A stretch of DNA of 59,604 nt from Bacteroidota bacterium (GTDB taxonomy: Bacteria > Bacteroidota > Bacteroidia > JACCXN01), in NCBI GenBank assembly GCA_013696965.1, contig JACCXN010000041.1:1-59604 (forward strand). The letters are read 5' to 3'. Position numbers and translations under genes: made by a program. Each line of letters begins with the position of its first letter. Position 1 is the stretch's first letter. Below, in pieces: positions 15,829-24,491 of this stretch. The notes under the pieces are model-generated. The model searched no databases. It saw only the letters and a program-made list of their open reading frames with translations, and was not told the origin of the DNA.

Positions 15829-17901
15829 ATGAAACAGGTTTTAAAGGAGAAAAAACAGAATCAACAGCAGGATAATGAACATTCCTTGCAATTTATAAAT
15901 GAAGCTCCGGTTGGTTTATTTGAGGTTGATATAAAAGGAAAATTTCTATTTATAAATAAATGGTTTCAGGAAATATCTGGACTTTCCGAAGATAAAGTTT
16001 TGAGCTTTAATTTTACTGATATAATTTTTGAACCAGATAAGGAAAGAGTATCCAAAGAATTAGCTGTTTCAGCAAATAAAAAAAGTCAGTTTAAATCTGA
16101 ATTTCGTCTTTTAAGTTATGATGGTTTAATAATCTGGGTAAGTGGTATAGCGAATACACAAGTGGATAAAAACAAAAAGTTCAAAGGATTTTCCGGAGCT
16201 ATTGTTGAAATGTCTTCTGAGAAAAAAGCAAAAGAGCCTAAAGAAGAAAATGAATTGTTTGAAAAAATAAAAGAAAGCGAACGTAAATTAGCGGAAGCCC
16301 AGCACATTGCCAACATTGGCAGCTGGGAATGGAACATTGAAGAGAACAGTATTACCTGGACAGATCAATTATACAGAATTTTTGAACTGAAGCCCGGAAC
16401 AGAAATTTCTTTAGATTCCTATTTGAATTGTATTCATCCAAAGGACCTGGATTTTGTAAAGAATACAATATTCGAAGCAAAAGAGAAAAAAAAGAACTTT
16501 GTTTTTCAACACCGCATTTTATTGTCGAATAATAAAGTAAAATATTTGTTGTGGAGGGGAGGGGTAACCGTGAATGATCACAATCAAATTTTAATAGAAG
16601 GTACGGCTGAAGATATTACCGAAAAACAGGTTGCAGAAGAAATTGAACTAAAGAAAAAATTACAAACAATTGAATTTCAATCAGCATTATTGAAATTGAC
16701 CCAAACTAAATATATATCTTTAATAAAAACGTATGAAAACATCACTAAAACAATCTCAAACAAAATTGATTCAGCACGTGTAGGAATTTGGTTATTTAAT
16801 GAAGACAGAACTGCACTAATTTGTTACTGCCTGTTTATGAAAAACACCAAAAAATACTGTTTTGATATTGTATTATTAAAAAGGGATGCACCCAATTACT
16901 TTAAAGCCCTTGAAAAAAACAGGGCAGTAGTAATTACAGATGAAGATGACGATCCTGTCACTATAGAACTCAACGAGTTATATTTGAAACCCTCAGGCAT
17001 TTCAACTTTGCTTGATGTACCAATTCGATCGCAGGGCAGATTATTGGGAGTTGTTTGTCATGACCATATTGGGCCTAAGAGGGAATGGACTTTGGAGGAG
17101 CAAACCTTTGCTTCATCTGTGGCTGATATTGTTGCTATTGCAATAGAAAGTAATAACCGTGAAAAAGCAGAGAATGAACTTAAGCTACGTAATGAACAAC
17201 TGGAAATAGTAAATGAGCATAAAAACCGGTTTATTTCAGTAATTTCCCATGATTTGAGAAATCCGATTTCAAGTATAATAAGTGCCTCCAGTTTACTTAT
17301 TGAGCATTATGATGATTTGGAAAAAGCAGATAAACAGCGGATGTTAAAAATAATTTATAACGCATCAAATGAATCACTTACCCAATTTGATGAACTTATA
17401 AAAATTGTAAAAAAAGAAGACTACCAAAACTTGTTTTTTCCCGAAAGACTTTCATTATATGACCAAGTAAGGGAGGATATAAAACTTTTATTTCAACTTG
17501 CAGAGCAAAAGAATATTAAATTACATAACAAAATAAAAAAAAGTGTTTTTGTTGAGGCAGATAAAATAATGTTAAAATCTATTATGCAAAATTTATTAAC
17601 CAATGCAATTAAATATTCATTTAAAGGTGGTGAAATAGATATTTGTTCAAATACACTAAACAATATGGTTCAAATTATTGTTAGAGATAATGGTATGGGC
17701 ATTAGTAAGGAAAGACAGGAACATTTATTTTCTGATGATGACATTTTTGAAAGTAAAAAGGGAACTAAAGGAGAAAAAGGAACCGGTTTAGGATTAAGGA
17801 TTGTTAAAGATTTTATAGAAAAGCATAACGGCATCATTAAGGTAGAGAGCAAAAGGGGAAAAGGAACAACAATCTCCTTTACCATTCCTGAAGCAAAATA
17901 A
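15829..17901 (+). CDS. PAS-PAS-GAF sensor histidine kinase
   Basis: A 690-residue soluble kinase. PAS 1 covers about 20-130, PAS 2 about 155-270 (IGSWEWNIEE at 163-172), a GAF domain about 285-445 (LLDVPIRSQGRLLGVVCHDH), then HisKA with H474 in VISHDLRNP and a C-terminal ATPase with NLLTNAIKYS, DNGMGIS and GTGLGL. The second PAS and the HisKA region closely resemble the kinase at 442-2181, so the two look like paralogues. No response regulator is adjacent. An A/T-rich leader precedes the start. The convergent neighbour is an outer-membrane-like protein 76 bp away. Its signal is unknown. Confidence 0.93.
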   Translation: MKQVLKEKKQNQQQDNEHSLQFINEAPVGLFEVDIKGKFLFINKWFQEISGLSEDKVLSFNFTDIIFEPDKERVSKELAVSANKKSQFKSEFRLLSYDGLIIWVSGIANTQVDKNKKFKGFSGAIVEMSSEKKAKEPKEENELFEKIKESERKLAEAQHIANIGSWEWNIEENSITWTDQLYRIFELKPGTEISLDSYLNCIHPKDLDFVKNTIFEAKEKKKNFVFQHRILLSNNKVKYLLWRGGVTVNDHNQILIEGTAEDITEKQVAEEIELKKKLQTIEFQSALLKLTQTKYISLIKTYENITKTISNKIDSARVGIWLFNEDRTALICYCLFMKNTKKYCFDIVLLKRDAPNYFKALEKNRAVVITDEDDDPVTIELNELYLKPSGISTLLDVPIRSQGRLLGVVCHDHIGPKREWTLEEQTFASSVADIVAIAIESNNREKAENELKLRNEQLEIVNEHKNRFISVISHDLRNPISSIISASSLLIEHYDDLEKADKQRMLKIIYNASNESLTQFDELIKIVKKEDYQNLFFPERLSLYDQVREDIKLLFQLAEQKNIKLHNKIKKSVFVEADKIMLKSIMQNLLTNAIKYSFKGGEIDICSNTLNNMVQIIVRDNGMGISKERQEHLFSDDDIFESKKGTKGEKGTGLGLRIVKDFIEKHNGIIKVESKRGKGTTISFTIPEAK

Positions 17902-17977
17902 TTTGCAGAAATAATATTCAAGAGCAAAAAAATAATGAATCAGGCCTAAAATGCCATAGAGTATGGGAAAATATTTT

Positions 17978-18757
17978 TCAAAAAACATGCTGAATTCCTA
18001 AAATTCCCCTGAATTGTGGAGAATTAGGGCCAACACCAACACCTAGCCCTAAAGAAATTACCATTGCCGGAGTAAATTGTCTTCGTAATCCTGCTTCAAT
18101 AATATGACTTTCTTTTTCTAATAACCTTTGCTGGTCATACACATAATCTGCTACAAGAACTGTTGTTGGGCCAAATCTTCCGCTGTACCCTATTACCGCT
18201 CGTATCATTGCTGAACGCTCCTTTTGTGGCCCTACCCCGTTTGCCGGTTCTACTTCAGGATCAGAATTAATAAAATACCTGAAATTTATATGTAATCTAT
18301 CTAATTTATTTGAAATTGTTTTTGTAATTATAAATTTTAAACCGTAATCAAAACCAGAGGAATTAAATCCTGTTGGAATTTCTCCAATAAAAACCGCTGC
18401 AAATGCAGGCATTAATATTCCTTCGGAATTAAAATTATAGAATCCTTCCAATTTAATGTTGCCACTTCCTATCCTGTCCCCACTTCCCATCCTTATAGGA
18501 ACAGAAACAGAAACTTCTGTATTTGGAAAAAGTCCATATTCTAAAACTGGGCTTAGTAATACTAAATCCTCTGCTTTAGCAGTAAAATCATATCGAAACA
18601 AAGTTTGCATTTCCCTGTTTCCATACCCAGTTGCATATGCATCTTCCACCTCTGCTGCAAAACCTTCTTCCAAATTTAACTGTCCTGATTGGCCAGAGGA
18701 TTGATTTAAATCCAGAAAAAGAAAAATGAGAACAAATGTGACTGAAATTTTATACAT
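17978..18757 (-). CDS. Predicted outer-membrane beta-barrel protein (MetA/phenol-degradation-like)
   Basis: A 259-residue protein with an N-terminal signal sequence (hydrophobic to about residue 22). Alternating hydrophobic strands follow, with segments such as LVLLSPVLEYGLFPNTEVSV, GNIKLEGFYNF and FAAVFIGEIPTG. These resemble the transporter/MetA-like outer-membrane family that is often linked with metal or aromatic efflux. The C-terminus ends in F, as expected for a barrel. No operon partner is seen. The function is unknown. Confidence 0.7.
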   Translation of the reverse strand: MYKISVTFVLIFLFLDLNQSSGQSGQLNLEEGFAAEVEDAYATGYGNREMQTLFRYDFTAKAEDLVLLSPVLEYGLFPNTEVSVSVPIRMGSGDRIGSGNIKLEGFYNFNSEGILMPAFAAVFIGEIPTGFNSSGFDYGLKFIITKTISNKLDRLHINFRYFINSDPEVEPANGVGPQKERSAMIRAVIGYSGRFGPTTVLVADYVYDQQRLLEKESHIIEAGLRRQFTPAMVISLGLGVGVGPNSPQFRGILGIQHVF

Positions 18758-18830
18758 ATGTATATAATTTATTCGTTTTTAATTTTTCCTTTAAGGAACT
18801 CAAGAATGCTAAAGCATTTGATTTTTAAAT

Positions 18831-18869
18831 GTCATCCCGATTTATCGGGATAGCCATGTTATATTCATT
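18831..18869. repeat. 39-bp interspersed repeat, copy 2
   Basis: This is the second copy of the sequence at 15508-15546, with one mismatch and in the same orientation. It again centres on the hairpin ATCCCGATTTATCGGGAT. The two copies are 3.3 kb apart, on either side of the kinase and barrel genes. Confidence 0.85.
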
Positions 18870-18911
18870 CCTGAATGTGCACGGCTATTTCATAATCCTG
18901 TTATTTTAAGG

Positions 18912-19109
18912 TCAAAGGCTCTTTTTCCATTGGAAAAGGTTCAATATATAAGAATCGTTATGCCTCCAAAAGAATTCAAAATTGTATGGGCCTCTTAAGT
19001 AGGATACTTCTCTTCTTGGTTCAGTTGTTAATTTTGATTGATTGCAAGAGTGTATAATAATAATTAATAAGAATAATTGTAGCAGATCCACTGAATTTTT
19101 CATCCTCAT
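18912..19109 (-). CDS. Small putative lipoprotein
   Basis: A 65-residue frame with a hydrophobic N-terminus (LLQLFLLIIIIHSC) ending in a lipobox-like IHSC, cysteine 22. The rest is polar with aromatic residues (FEFFWRHND). I recognise no family. The lipobox is the main support. There is no conserved domain or operon partner, so it could be a chance frame. Confidence 0.4.
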   Translation of the reverse strand: MRMKNSVDLLQLFLLIIIIHSCNQSKLTTEPRREVSYLRGPYNFEFFWRHNDSYILNLFQWKKSL

Positions 19110-19315
19110 TTCTTTTATTTTATCTCAATAAAAATTATTCCATTTCAACAAAATTATATGAATCAAACCTCTGTATTTGTTATGGAATTTTTAGGGATTT
19201 AAAAGATGAAAAAGAGAAATTAAATTTCTGAAATAATGGTCATTTTTGCCCATTTTTTTTATGCCTGTTTTTTCTTAAATTCATTTCTTGTTTCACTTAA
19301 TAAAAATATAAAATT

Positions 19316-19669
19316 ATGAGCTTCGAAAATTATCAATCCTGTATTGATGCATGTAATGAATGTGCATCAGAATGTAATCATTGTGCTACTGCTTGTTTAA
19401 ATGAAGAAAGTGTTAAAATGATGGCAAAGTGTATTCAGTTAAATAGGTATTGTGCCGAAATCTGCAAAACCGCTGTCACTTTTATGTCAAGTGAGAATAA
19501 CTTTGGAGAAGAAAAGTTTGTATTGCAATTATGTAAGCTGTGTGCTGATATTTGTGATACTTGTGGAAAAGAATGTGACAAATTTGAAATGGAACATTGC
19601 AAAAAATGTGCTGAAGTTTGTTTCACCTGTGCTAAAGAATGTCGGGAAATGGCAAGAGCTATGGCCTAA
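19316..19669 (+). CDS. Csp-type four-helix bundle cysteine-rich copper-storage protein
   Basis: A 117-residue protein with 18 cysteines in repeated CxxxC and CxxC patterns along predicted helices: CIDACNECASECNHC (9-23), CAEICK, CKLCADICDTCGKEC and CKKCAEVCFTCAKEC. This is the copper-storage (Csp/DUF326) family, in which cysteine thiolates fill the core of a four-helix bundle with many Cu(I) ions. No signal peptide is present, so it is cytosolic, like Csp3. It has no copper transporter beside it and appears monocistronic. Confidence 0.92.
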   Translation: MSFENYQSCIDACNECASECNHCATACLNEESVKMMAKCIQLNRYCAEICKTAVTFMSSENNFGEEKFVLQLCKLCADICDTCGKECDKFEMEHCKKCAEVCFTCAKECREMARAMA

Positions 19670-19932
19670 TACAAAAATTCGGGAGTAGTTTTCTGTTTCT
19701 ATGCTTTTATGTAAAATTTTATTGTTTTTCTTAATTTCATATTTTAAACCGAGTATTATATTTACGGAAAGCTGCTCCCATATTCATTCTGTTTCACCAT
19801 AACCAAGGCACTATAGACAAATGCAATAAAATTATCTTTTGAAAGTGGTGAAATTGTTTTTATTTGTGGGGGTAAAAAAACTCAACAAATTTCTAACAAA
19901 AATCAATAAACCGATTTTAAAGCGTTTTTATT

Positions 19933-20799
19933 CTAATTATGCTTTAAGAGAAATTCTAAAACCTTTTGATTGTAAACCTTAGGATTATCTCCATGTGTGC
20001 TGTGCGCAGCATTAGGAATAAAAACCCTTTCGCAATTTGGCAATAGGTTAAACAACTTATTTGATATGGAATGGAAAAACCTTGGACTGTTTTTACCATA
20101 GACTAGAAGTGTGGGGATTTGTAATTGTTTTGCCTGTTGCTTTGAGAATTCGGGAAAACCTGGTCCTTGAAATTCTGCTTTTAAAGCATTTGCATTTTCC
20201 ATTATGCTTGCTTTGGCTGGAGCAGGTAATCTTTCAAATGCCCTATCCTCAATTACTCCATTTGTAAATATACGCACAGCCTCTTCCAAATTTCCTGAAA
20301 GAAATTGTTCTTGCGTTTTTTTTAAGGTTTTTATTCTGAATTTCCAAAAACTCAAGTTGGTTAAAAAGTATCTGAAAAAGGATAAAAAAATGTGAAATGG
20401 ATTATCTGTACTCGTAAAAAGCAAAGATAAAACAGGGGGTTCACCAAGAATAAGTGTCTTTATAATTTGGGGATCTTTCATTGCTGCATCAAGGCAAGTA
20501 AAGGCCCCATAGGAGGAGCCTACAAGGTTTACCGGGCCACTTAAATGAAGTGCTTTTATAAATTGAATCAAATCATTTGAATGCCTTGAAATGGTATAAT
20601 CACAAACAGGTTCGTTAAAAGCATTTGGAAAATGATAAACTCTACTGTATGCAATTGCATGAAACTTTTTTGCAAACAGTGTAATTTGACTCTTCCAGGT
20701 ACGAAAATCACTCATGCTTCCGTGTACAAAAATTACAGGTATGCCTTCCCCTGTCTCTTTATAATGGATAATAGTGTTATTTATCTCAATTGTTTTCAT
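19933..20799 (-). CDS. Alpha/beta hydrolase
   Basis: A 288-residue alpha/beta-hydrolase fold enzyme. The oxyanion loop FVHGSMSD lies near residue 24, the nucleophile elbow GSSYGA around 112-117, and the catalytic histidine in NAAHSTHGD near 268. There is no signal peptide, so it is cytosolic. The acid residue is probably in the LVYGKNSPRF segment, but the usual aspartate there is not obvious. Substrate unknown. The nearest upstream gene (20913-21230) is separated by an intrinsic terminator, so this gene is transcribed separately. Confidence 0.85.
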   Translation of the reverse strand: MKTIEINNTIIHYKETGEGIPVIFVHGSMSDFRTWKSQITLFAKKFHAIAYSRVYHFPNAFNEPVCDYTISRHSNDLIQFIKALHLSGPVNLVGSSYGAFTCLDAAMKDPQIIKTLILGEPPVLSLLFTSTDNPFHIFLSFFRYFLTNLSFWKFRIKTLKKTQEQFLSGNLEEAVRIFTNGVIEDRAFERLPAPAKASIMENANALKAEFQGPGFPEFSKQQAKQLQIPTLLVYGKNSPRFFHSISNKLFNLLPNCERVFIPNAAHSTHGDNPKVYNQKVLEFLLKHN

Positions 20800-20856
20800 C
20801 CCTGCTTTTTCTTTTCATTTTACTTTATTCTTTATCAAAAAAGAATTTGAGCAAAA

Positions 20857-20892
20857 AACAACAGGCTCAGTTTTTATACTGGGCCTGTTTGA
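20857..20892 (-). terminator. Intrinsic terminator for the gene at 20913-21230
   Basis: On the minus strand an 11-bp stem (20860-20870 with 20879-20889, one G-T pair) with an 8-base loop is followed by GTTGTTTTTTG. This is the classic hairpin and U-run, placed just after the 20913-21230 stop. Confidence 0.85.
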
Positions 20893-20912
20893 TAAACATT
20901 AATTCTTGATTT

Positions 20913-21230
20913 TTATTTTTTGTTCTTATTTGCTTTTCCTTTTTTCTCTTGTCTTATTAAATTTCCTTCACTATCATAATACAAGTTCAACATTTGGTCT
21001 TCTTTTTGAACCATAACCTGATATGCTTCATTATTCTTCCTGCTGGCCTCAGGAATTTCATATGCTTCTACAATACTCCATTCACTGAATTCACCAACCG
21101 TTAAATCTTCCTGAACGCTCATTGGAAGCTCTATCTGATTAATCTGATTCATTTGATTCTGGTCCTGTTGAGCATTACTAAAACTTATTGTGGCAATTGC
21201 AATACCTATTATCATTACTATCTTTTTCAT
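20913..21230 (-). CDS. Small secreted protein, PepSY-like
   Basis: A 105-residue protein with a signal peptide (MKKIVMIIGIAIATISFSNA, cleavage after about 20). The mature part has SEWSIVEAYEIP and YQVMVQKEDQMLNLYYDSEGNLI, resembling the short PepSY-like periplasmic proteins of Bacteroidota. A lysine-rich tail ends it. The family assignment is tentative. It is monocistronic, with a terminator right after the stop. Confidence 0.65.
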   Translation of the reverse strand: MKKIVMIIGIAIATISFSNAQQDQNQMNQINQIELPMSVQEDLTVGEFSEWSIVEAYEIPEASRKNNEAYQVMVQKEDQMLNLYYDSEGNLIRQEKKGKANKNKK

Positions 21231-21521
21231 TTCAAGTCTGTTTTTAAATATTAATTATTATTTAATTATAACATCTAAAATATTAAGCCATCAATAGTTT
21301 TGAGCAACATTAAAAACACAAAAATTTAATTGTTGATTATTTTCAGCAAAAAAGGCAATAATTTCTCAGAAATTTAAAAGAATTATTGCTCACAATTATC
21401 AATTTCAACTGTTTAAATAATTTCACTAAACCAAAAGAAAATTCCAGTTTTTTATCCAGGTAAGAAATATATAAATAACCTTAATAATCTTAAAAAGTCA
21501 GTGTTGTTTTTCAAATAAAAA

Positions 21522-22469
21522 TTATTTGTTTTTCTTTAAAAAGTCCAGGATTCTTTTGTTTACAATTTCCGATTGATCCATATTAAGGAAATGACCGGAA
21601 TTTTGAATAATATCAGTTTCAATATTGGAAATGAATTCTTGGGCTTTCACTATACTTTTCTGGTCATTAATAATATCCTTATCCCCAATTAAAAGTAACA
21701 CTGGCATCTTTAAAGATTTTAGTTTTTCATTTGGAAATGGTGTCATTTGAAGCAAGGACAGGTTTTTTTTTGATTTTTCAGATGCTATATAATATTGATC
21801 TATATATAATGCTTTAATTTTATCAGCATTAGATGAAAAAGTTTGCAATGATTTTCTTAATCTTTTTCGTTTTGGAAATAAAAAAAAGTAAACATTTGAA
21901 CGCATTTTTCTTTTTAATTTAATGAAATTAAAGGATTGAGCAGGACTCAGTAAAACGATATTTTTAATCCTATTTGTAGTATCCATGGCTAAATGCAAAG
22001 CCAGCCAACCTCCTCGAGATGCACCAACAATACTTATTTGCTCAAGTTTTAAGTGATTAAATATTTCATTATACCATTCAATTATTTTCTGTTTATCTTT
22101 TATTTTTTCATTTGAAATGGATTTTCCGGGCTCAAGTATAAAATCTATTGCATAAACTCTATGTTTATCAGCTAATGCATCAATATTTGGATACCACATT
22201 GTGGAGCTTGCATTCATCCCATGCAATAGAACTAAAGGATCTCCATTCTTTGGACCACTAATAATAATATGCGCAGTGCCAAAGCTTGTTTTAATATTTA
22301 CAGCTTCGTAAGCTATGGGCCAAAGAGCAAGTGTATTATTATATGCTCGTAAGTAACTTGATTCTGCCTTTCGGGTTTTAAACATTGTATAATTTTTAGC
22401 CTTAGGTTCTGCTTTTTTGGAACTCACACAAGCCTGAACTAAAACTATAATTAAGAATAATGCTATCAT
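21522..22469 (-). CDS. Alpha/beta-hydrolase lipoprotein
   Basis: Taken from the ATG at 22469, the protein begins MIALFLIIVLVQACVSSK, a lipoprotein signal with lipobox VQAC. An in-frame ATG at 22568 would bury this signal behind 33 residues and is less likely. The hydrolase core has LLHGMNASS (oxyanion), the elbow GASRGG, the acid in LLIGDKDII and the histidine in QNSGHFLNMD. All triad elements are present. It is anchored by lipid on the outside of a membrane. The substrate is unknown. No operon partner is evident. Confidence 0.85.
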   Translation of the reverse strand: MIALFLIIVLVQACVSSKKAEPKAKNYTMFKTRKAESSYLRAYNNTLALWPIAYEAVNIKTSFGTAHIIISGPKNGDPLVLLHGMNASSTMWYPNIDALADKHRVYAIDFILEPGKSISNEKIKDKQKIIEWYNEIFNHLKLEQISIVGASRGGWLALHLAMDTTNRIKNIVLLSPAQSFNFIKLKRKMRSNVYFFLFPKRKRLRKSLQTFSSNADKIKALYIDQYYIASEKSKKNLSLLQMTPFPNEKLKSLKMPVLLLIGDKDIINDQKSIVKAQEFISNIETDIIQNSGHFLNMDQSEIVNKRILDFLKKNK

Positions 22470-22864
22470 CTTATTGAAAACTCTCAGAGGGCTTTTTTTA
22501 GATATTGGGAAAATAAATAAAAGATGCTTTAATGTTATTTCTAATTTCAAAATCTTGTAATTAATCAACCTGGAAAATCAGAATTGAAATTTGTTTTTAA
22601 ATTATTATTGTTTCAATATACAAAAAAACATGCATTATGATTTCAAGTTCCAGAATATGAATTCATCACTATTTGTATTTAGAATAATATTAAATTTTCA
22701 ACAACACCCGGTTTCAATGAGTTTTTCCAGTAAAAAAATTGATTCTATTCTTGGCCGCTCTTTTTCTTTATTCCACTTGTTTTCACTAAAAGAAATATCC
22801 GTTTTTTTAAAACACCAATTTAAAACCAACATGGTACTTAATGATCTTTTTTTGAAAATTAATT
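22470..22864. other. Intergenic stretch without a supported gene
   Basis: An A/T-rich gap between the lipoprotein hydrolase and the CoA-binding protein. Open frames exist on both strands (for example 22591-22890 plus and 22698-22901 minus), but they overlap each other and neither shows a recognisable family. Confidence 0.5.
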
Positions 22865-23224
22865 CTAATAATTTCCAACAGAAAGCATAATAAGCGTGCA
22901 TGCTTCAAGTGCTTCTATTCCTTTGGCTTCAGCTTGCTTGTATAACCAATCATTCTCGGTACCGGGATTAAAAATAATACGTTTGGGATTAAGACTAAAA
23001 ATGTATTCATACCAAAAGGGTTGATTATGCGATCCAATGTATAGGGTAATGGTATCTACATTTGCAATAGCAGGCATTCCTGTTAATATAGGTATTCCTT
23101 TTATAATACCATCTTTAATGCCTACTGGAAAAACAGGATGGCCATACTTATGCAATTTTAGTGTTGCAATATGAGCGTATCTTCCAGGATTAGAACTTGC
23201 TCCTAATATAACAGTTCTTTTCAT
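22865..23224 (-). CDS. CoA-binding (Rossmann-type) domain protein
   Basis: A 119-residue single-domain protein of the CoA_binding_2 family. The nucleotide loop VILGASSNPGRYAH opens it (5-18). GHPVFPVGIKDG, IIFNPGTEN and the ending EALEACTLIML are typical. Related proteins bind coenzyme A or are linked with acyl-CoA metabolism, but the cellular role is unsettled. It is followed at 119 bp by nothing conserved, and upstream lies a small coiled-coil gene in the same direction. Confidence 0.88.
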   Translation of the reverse strand: MKRTVILGASSNPGRYAHIATLKLHKYGHPVFPVGIKDGIIKGIPILTGMPAIANVDTITLYIGSHNQPFWYEYIFSLNPKRIIFNPGTENDWLYKQAEAKGIEALEACTLIMLSVGNY

Positions 23225-23277
23225 GGGTTTTAAAATCTTATTATATAATCATTGGCTTAATATGAAAGCCTGTAAAT

Positions 23278-23565
23278 TTAAAGATTATATTTCGAATTGG
23301 CTTTATTATAGGTATTCTTGATCTGGTATAAGGCATCCCCTATGCTTGCTTCTATATCATCCCATTTTTGTTTGCCTTCATTTAAATGAATTAGCTTATT
23401 TTTAATAACAGCCTGTTGATTTTCCAGTTTTTCTAAATCCCCTAATATATCTACTTTTATATCGTCTCTGGCTTGTTCAATATTCATTCGAAGTTGTTTT
23501 ATTCTTTCCTTCCATTGGTTTAACTCAACTTCGGCTTCTTCCTTGTTAAATGTTTTTTTTTCCAT
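23278..23565 (-). CDS. Small coiled-coil protein
   Basis: A 95-residue protein, almost entirely charged heptads (LNQWKERIKQLRMNIEQ, LEKLENQQAVIKNKLIHL). It is predicted as a long coiled coil, followed by IGDALYQIKNTYNKA. It resembles the small stress-linked coiled-coil proteins of Bacteroidota, but I cannot name a family with certainty. It precedes the CoA-binding gene on the same strand, 53 bp away, so they may share a transcript. Confidence 0.7.
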   Translation of the reverse strand: MEKKTFNKEEAEVELNQWKERIKQLRMNIEQARDDIKVDILGDLEKLENQQAVIKNKLIHLNEGKQKWDDIEASIGDALYQIKNTYNKANSKYNL

Positions 23566-23682
23566 TTGGTTTATTATTTAATTTAATAGAAAAGCAATTA
23601 TAATTGTGCTGGCTTCAATATTCTATTATGCTATAAAAGTTTTTGTTTTTGCGTTTTCATTGGCTTTAAACGACAAGCTAAC

Positions 23683-24258
23683 TTAAAGCCTTTTTATTTT
23701 AATTGTAATATCATGGGTAGCAGGTTCAGTGCCTCCAAAGTAAGGATACAGATAATATTTAACTTTTGTTTTGTTGCATCCTCTTTTAACCATGCAGGTT
23801 GTGCCATTTATTGTGAAAAAATAATTATTGTCGCTTGCCCCTAAAACACATTCATATTCCTTTCCAATTTCAATTGTTGTTAACAATTGCGATGATCTCT
23901 CTGATTCTACATAACAATAGGCAAATAATTCCAGTTTGTTGTTTAACCACCTCCATCCTATTCTTGCACTGTTGTTATGATGTTGACTATTGCAATCTGA
24001 AAAACCATATAATTTATTTATTGAATACTGATTTACAGGATCTTGCAAAGTGTACATGGCCGAGGAATCAAATAAAATTTTAAACCTTAATTCATTTCCA
24101 GTGAGTATTTTAACATTCGAAGTTGCCCTATGTTCTCCGGCTGGTATTGTATAAGTTATAAATTCATCCCCTTTTGTGAGTAATTCCTCTTTGTTACATC
24201 CATAAAAGAAGAAAAAACTCAATAAAGCCAGAACATAGGAAAGATTAATTTTGCTCAT
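23683..24258 (-). CDS. Hypothetical lipoprotein
   Basis: A 191-residue protein with a lipoprotein signal (ALLSFFFFYGC, lipobox FYGC, cysteine 21). The mature part is mainly beta, with four further cysteines that could form disulphides (SDCNSQ, AYCYVE, YECVLG, TTCMVKRGC). It has no recognised domain. It is probably exposed on the outer side of a membrane. Nothing in the neighbourhood points to a role. Confidence 0.75.
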   Translation of the reverse strand: MSKINLSYVLALLSFFFFYGCNKEELLTKGDEFITYTIPAGEHRATSNVKILTGNELRFKILFDSSAMYTLQDPVNQYSINKLYGFSDCNSQHHNNSARIGWRWLNNKLELFAYCYVESERSSQLLTTIEIGKEYECVLGASDNNYFFTINGTTCMVKRGCNKTKVKYYLYPYFGGTEPATHDITIKIKRL

Positions 24259-24474
24259 TGTAATATTAAATTATTCTCTTTCAATGAATAAATAATACTG
24301 CCAAATAAAAGGCTCTTGCCTAATTCCTTTAATTATTTAATAGTTAATCTGATTTTCAATAAAACATGAAAAATGTTTATGTAGATTTTTTTTCTTTTAT
24401 CATTTCAAAATTTCCCTGCAATACTTTTTTTACCAGATTAGTGAATGAATTACTTTAATAAAGTATTATTCTCT

Positions 24475-24482
24475 TATTTTTG
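24475..24482 (+). promoter_or_regulatory. -7 promoter box directly before the agmatinase start
   Basis: TATTTTTG matches TAnnTTTG and ends only 9 bases before the ATG at 24492. If used, transcription would begin about 5 bases before the start codon, giving an almost leaderless mRNA. No -33 TTG lies at the right distance, so it is uncertain. Confidence 0.35.
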
Positions 24483-24491
24483 TCAAAAAAA

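Noticed and set aside
22591-22901. Frames of 99 (plus) and 67 (minus) codons before the CoA-binding gene
   Set aside because: They overlap each other and, in part, the CoA-binding gene. No recognisable features beyond an odd Cys-Cys end in the minus frame.
24480-24491. TTG start for the agmatinase-family gene
   Set aside because: It lies within a -7 box, adds four non-conserved residues, and an ATG follows in frame at 24492.
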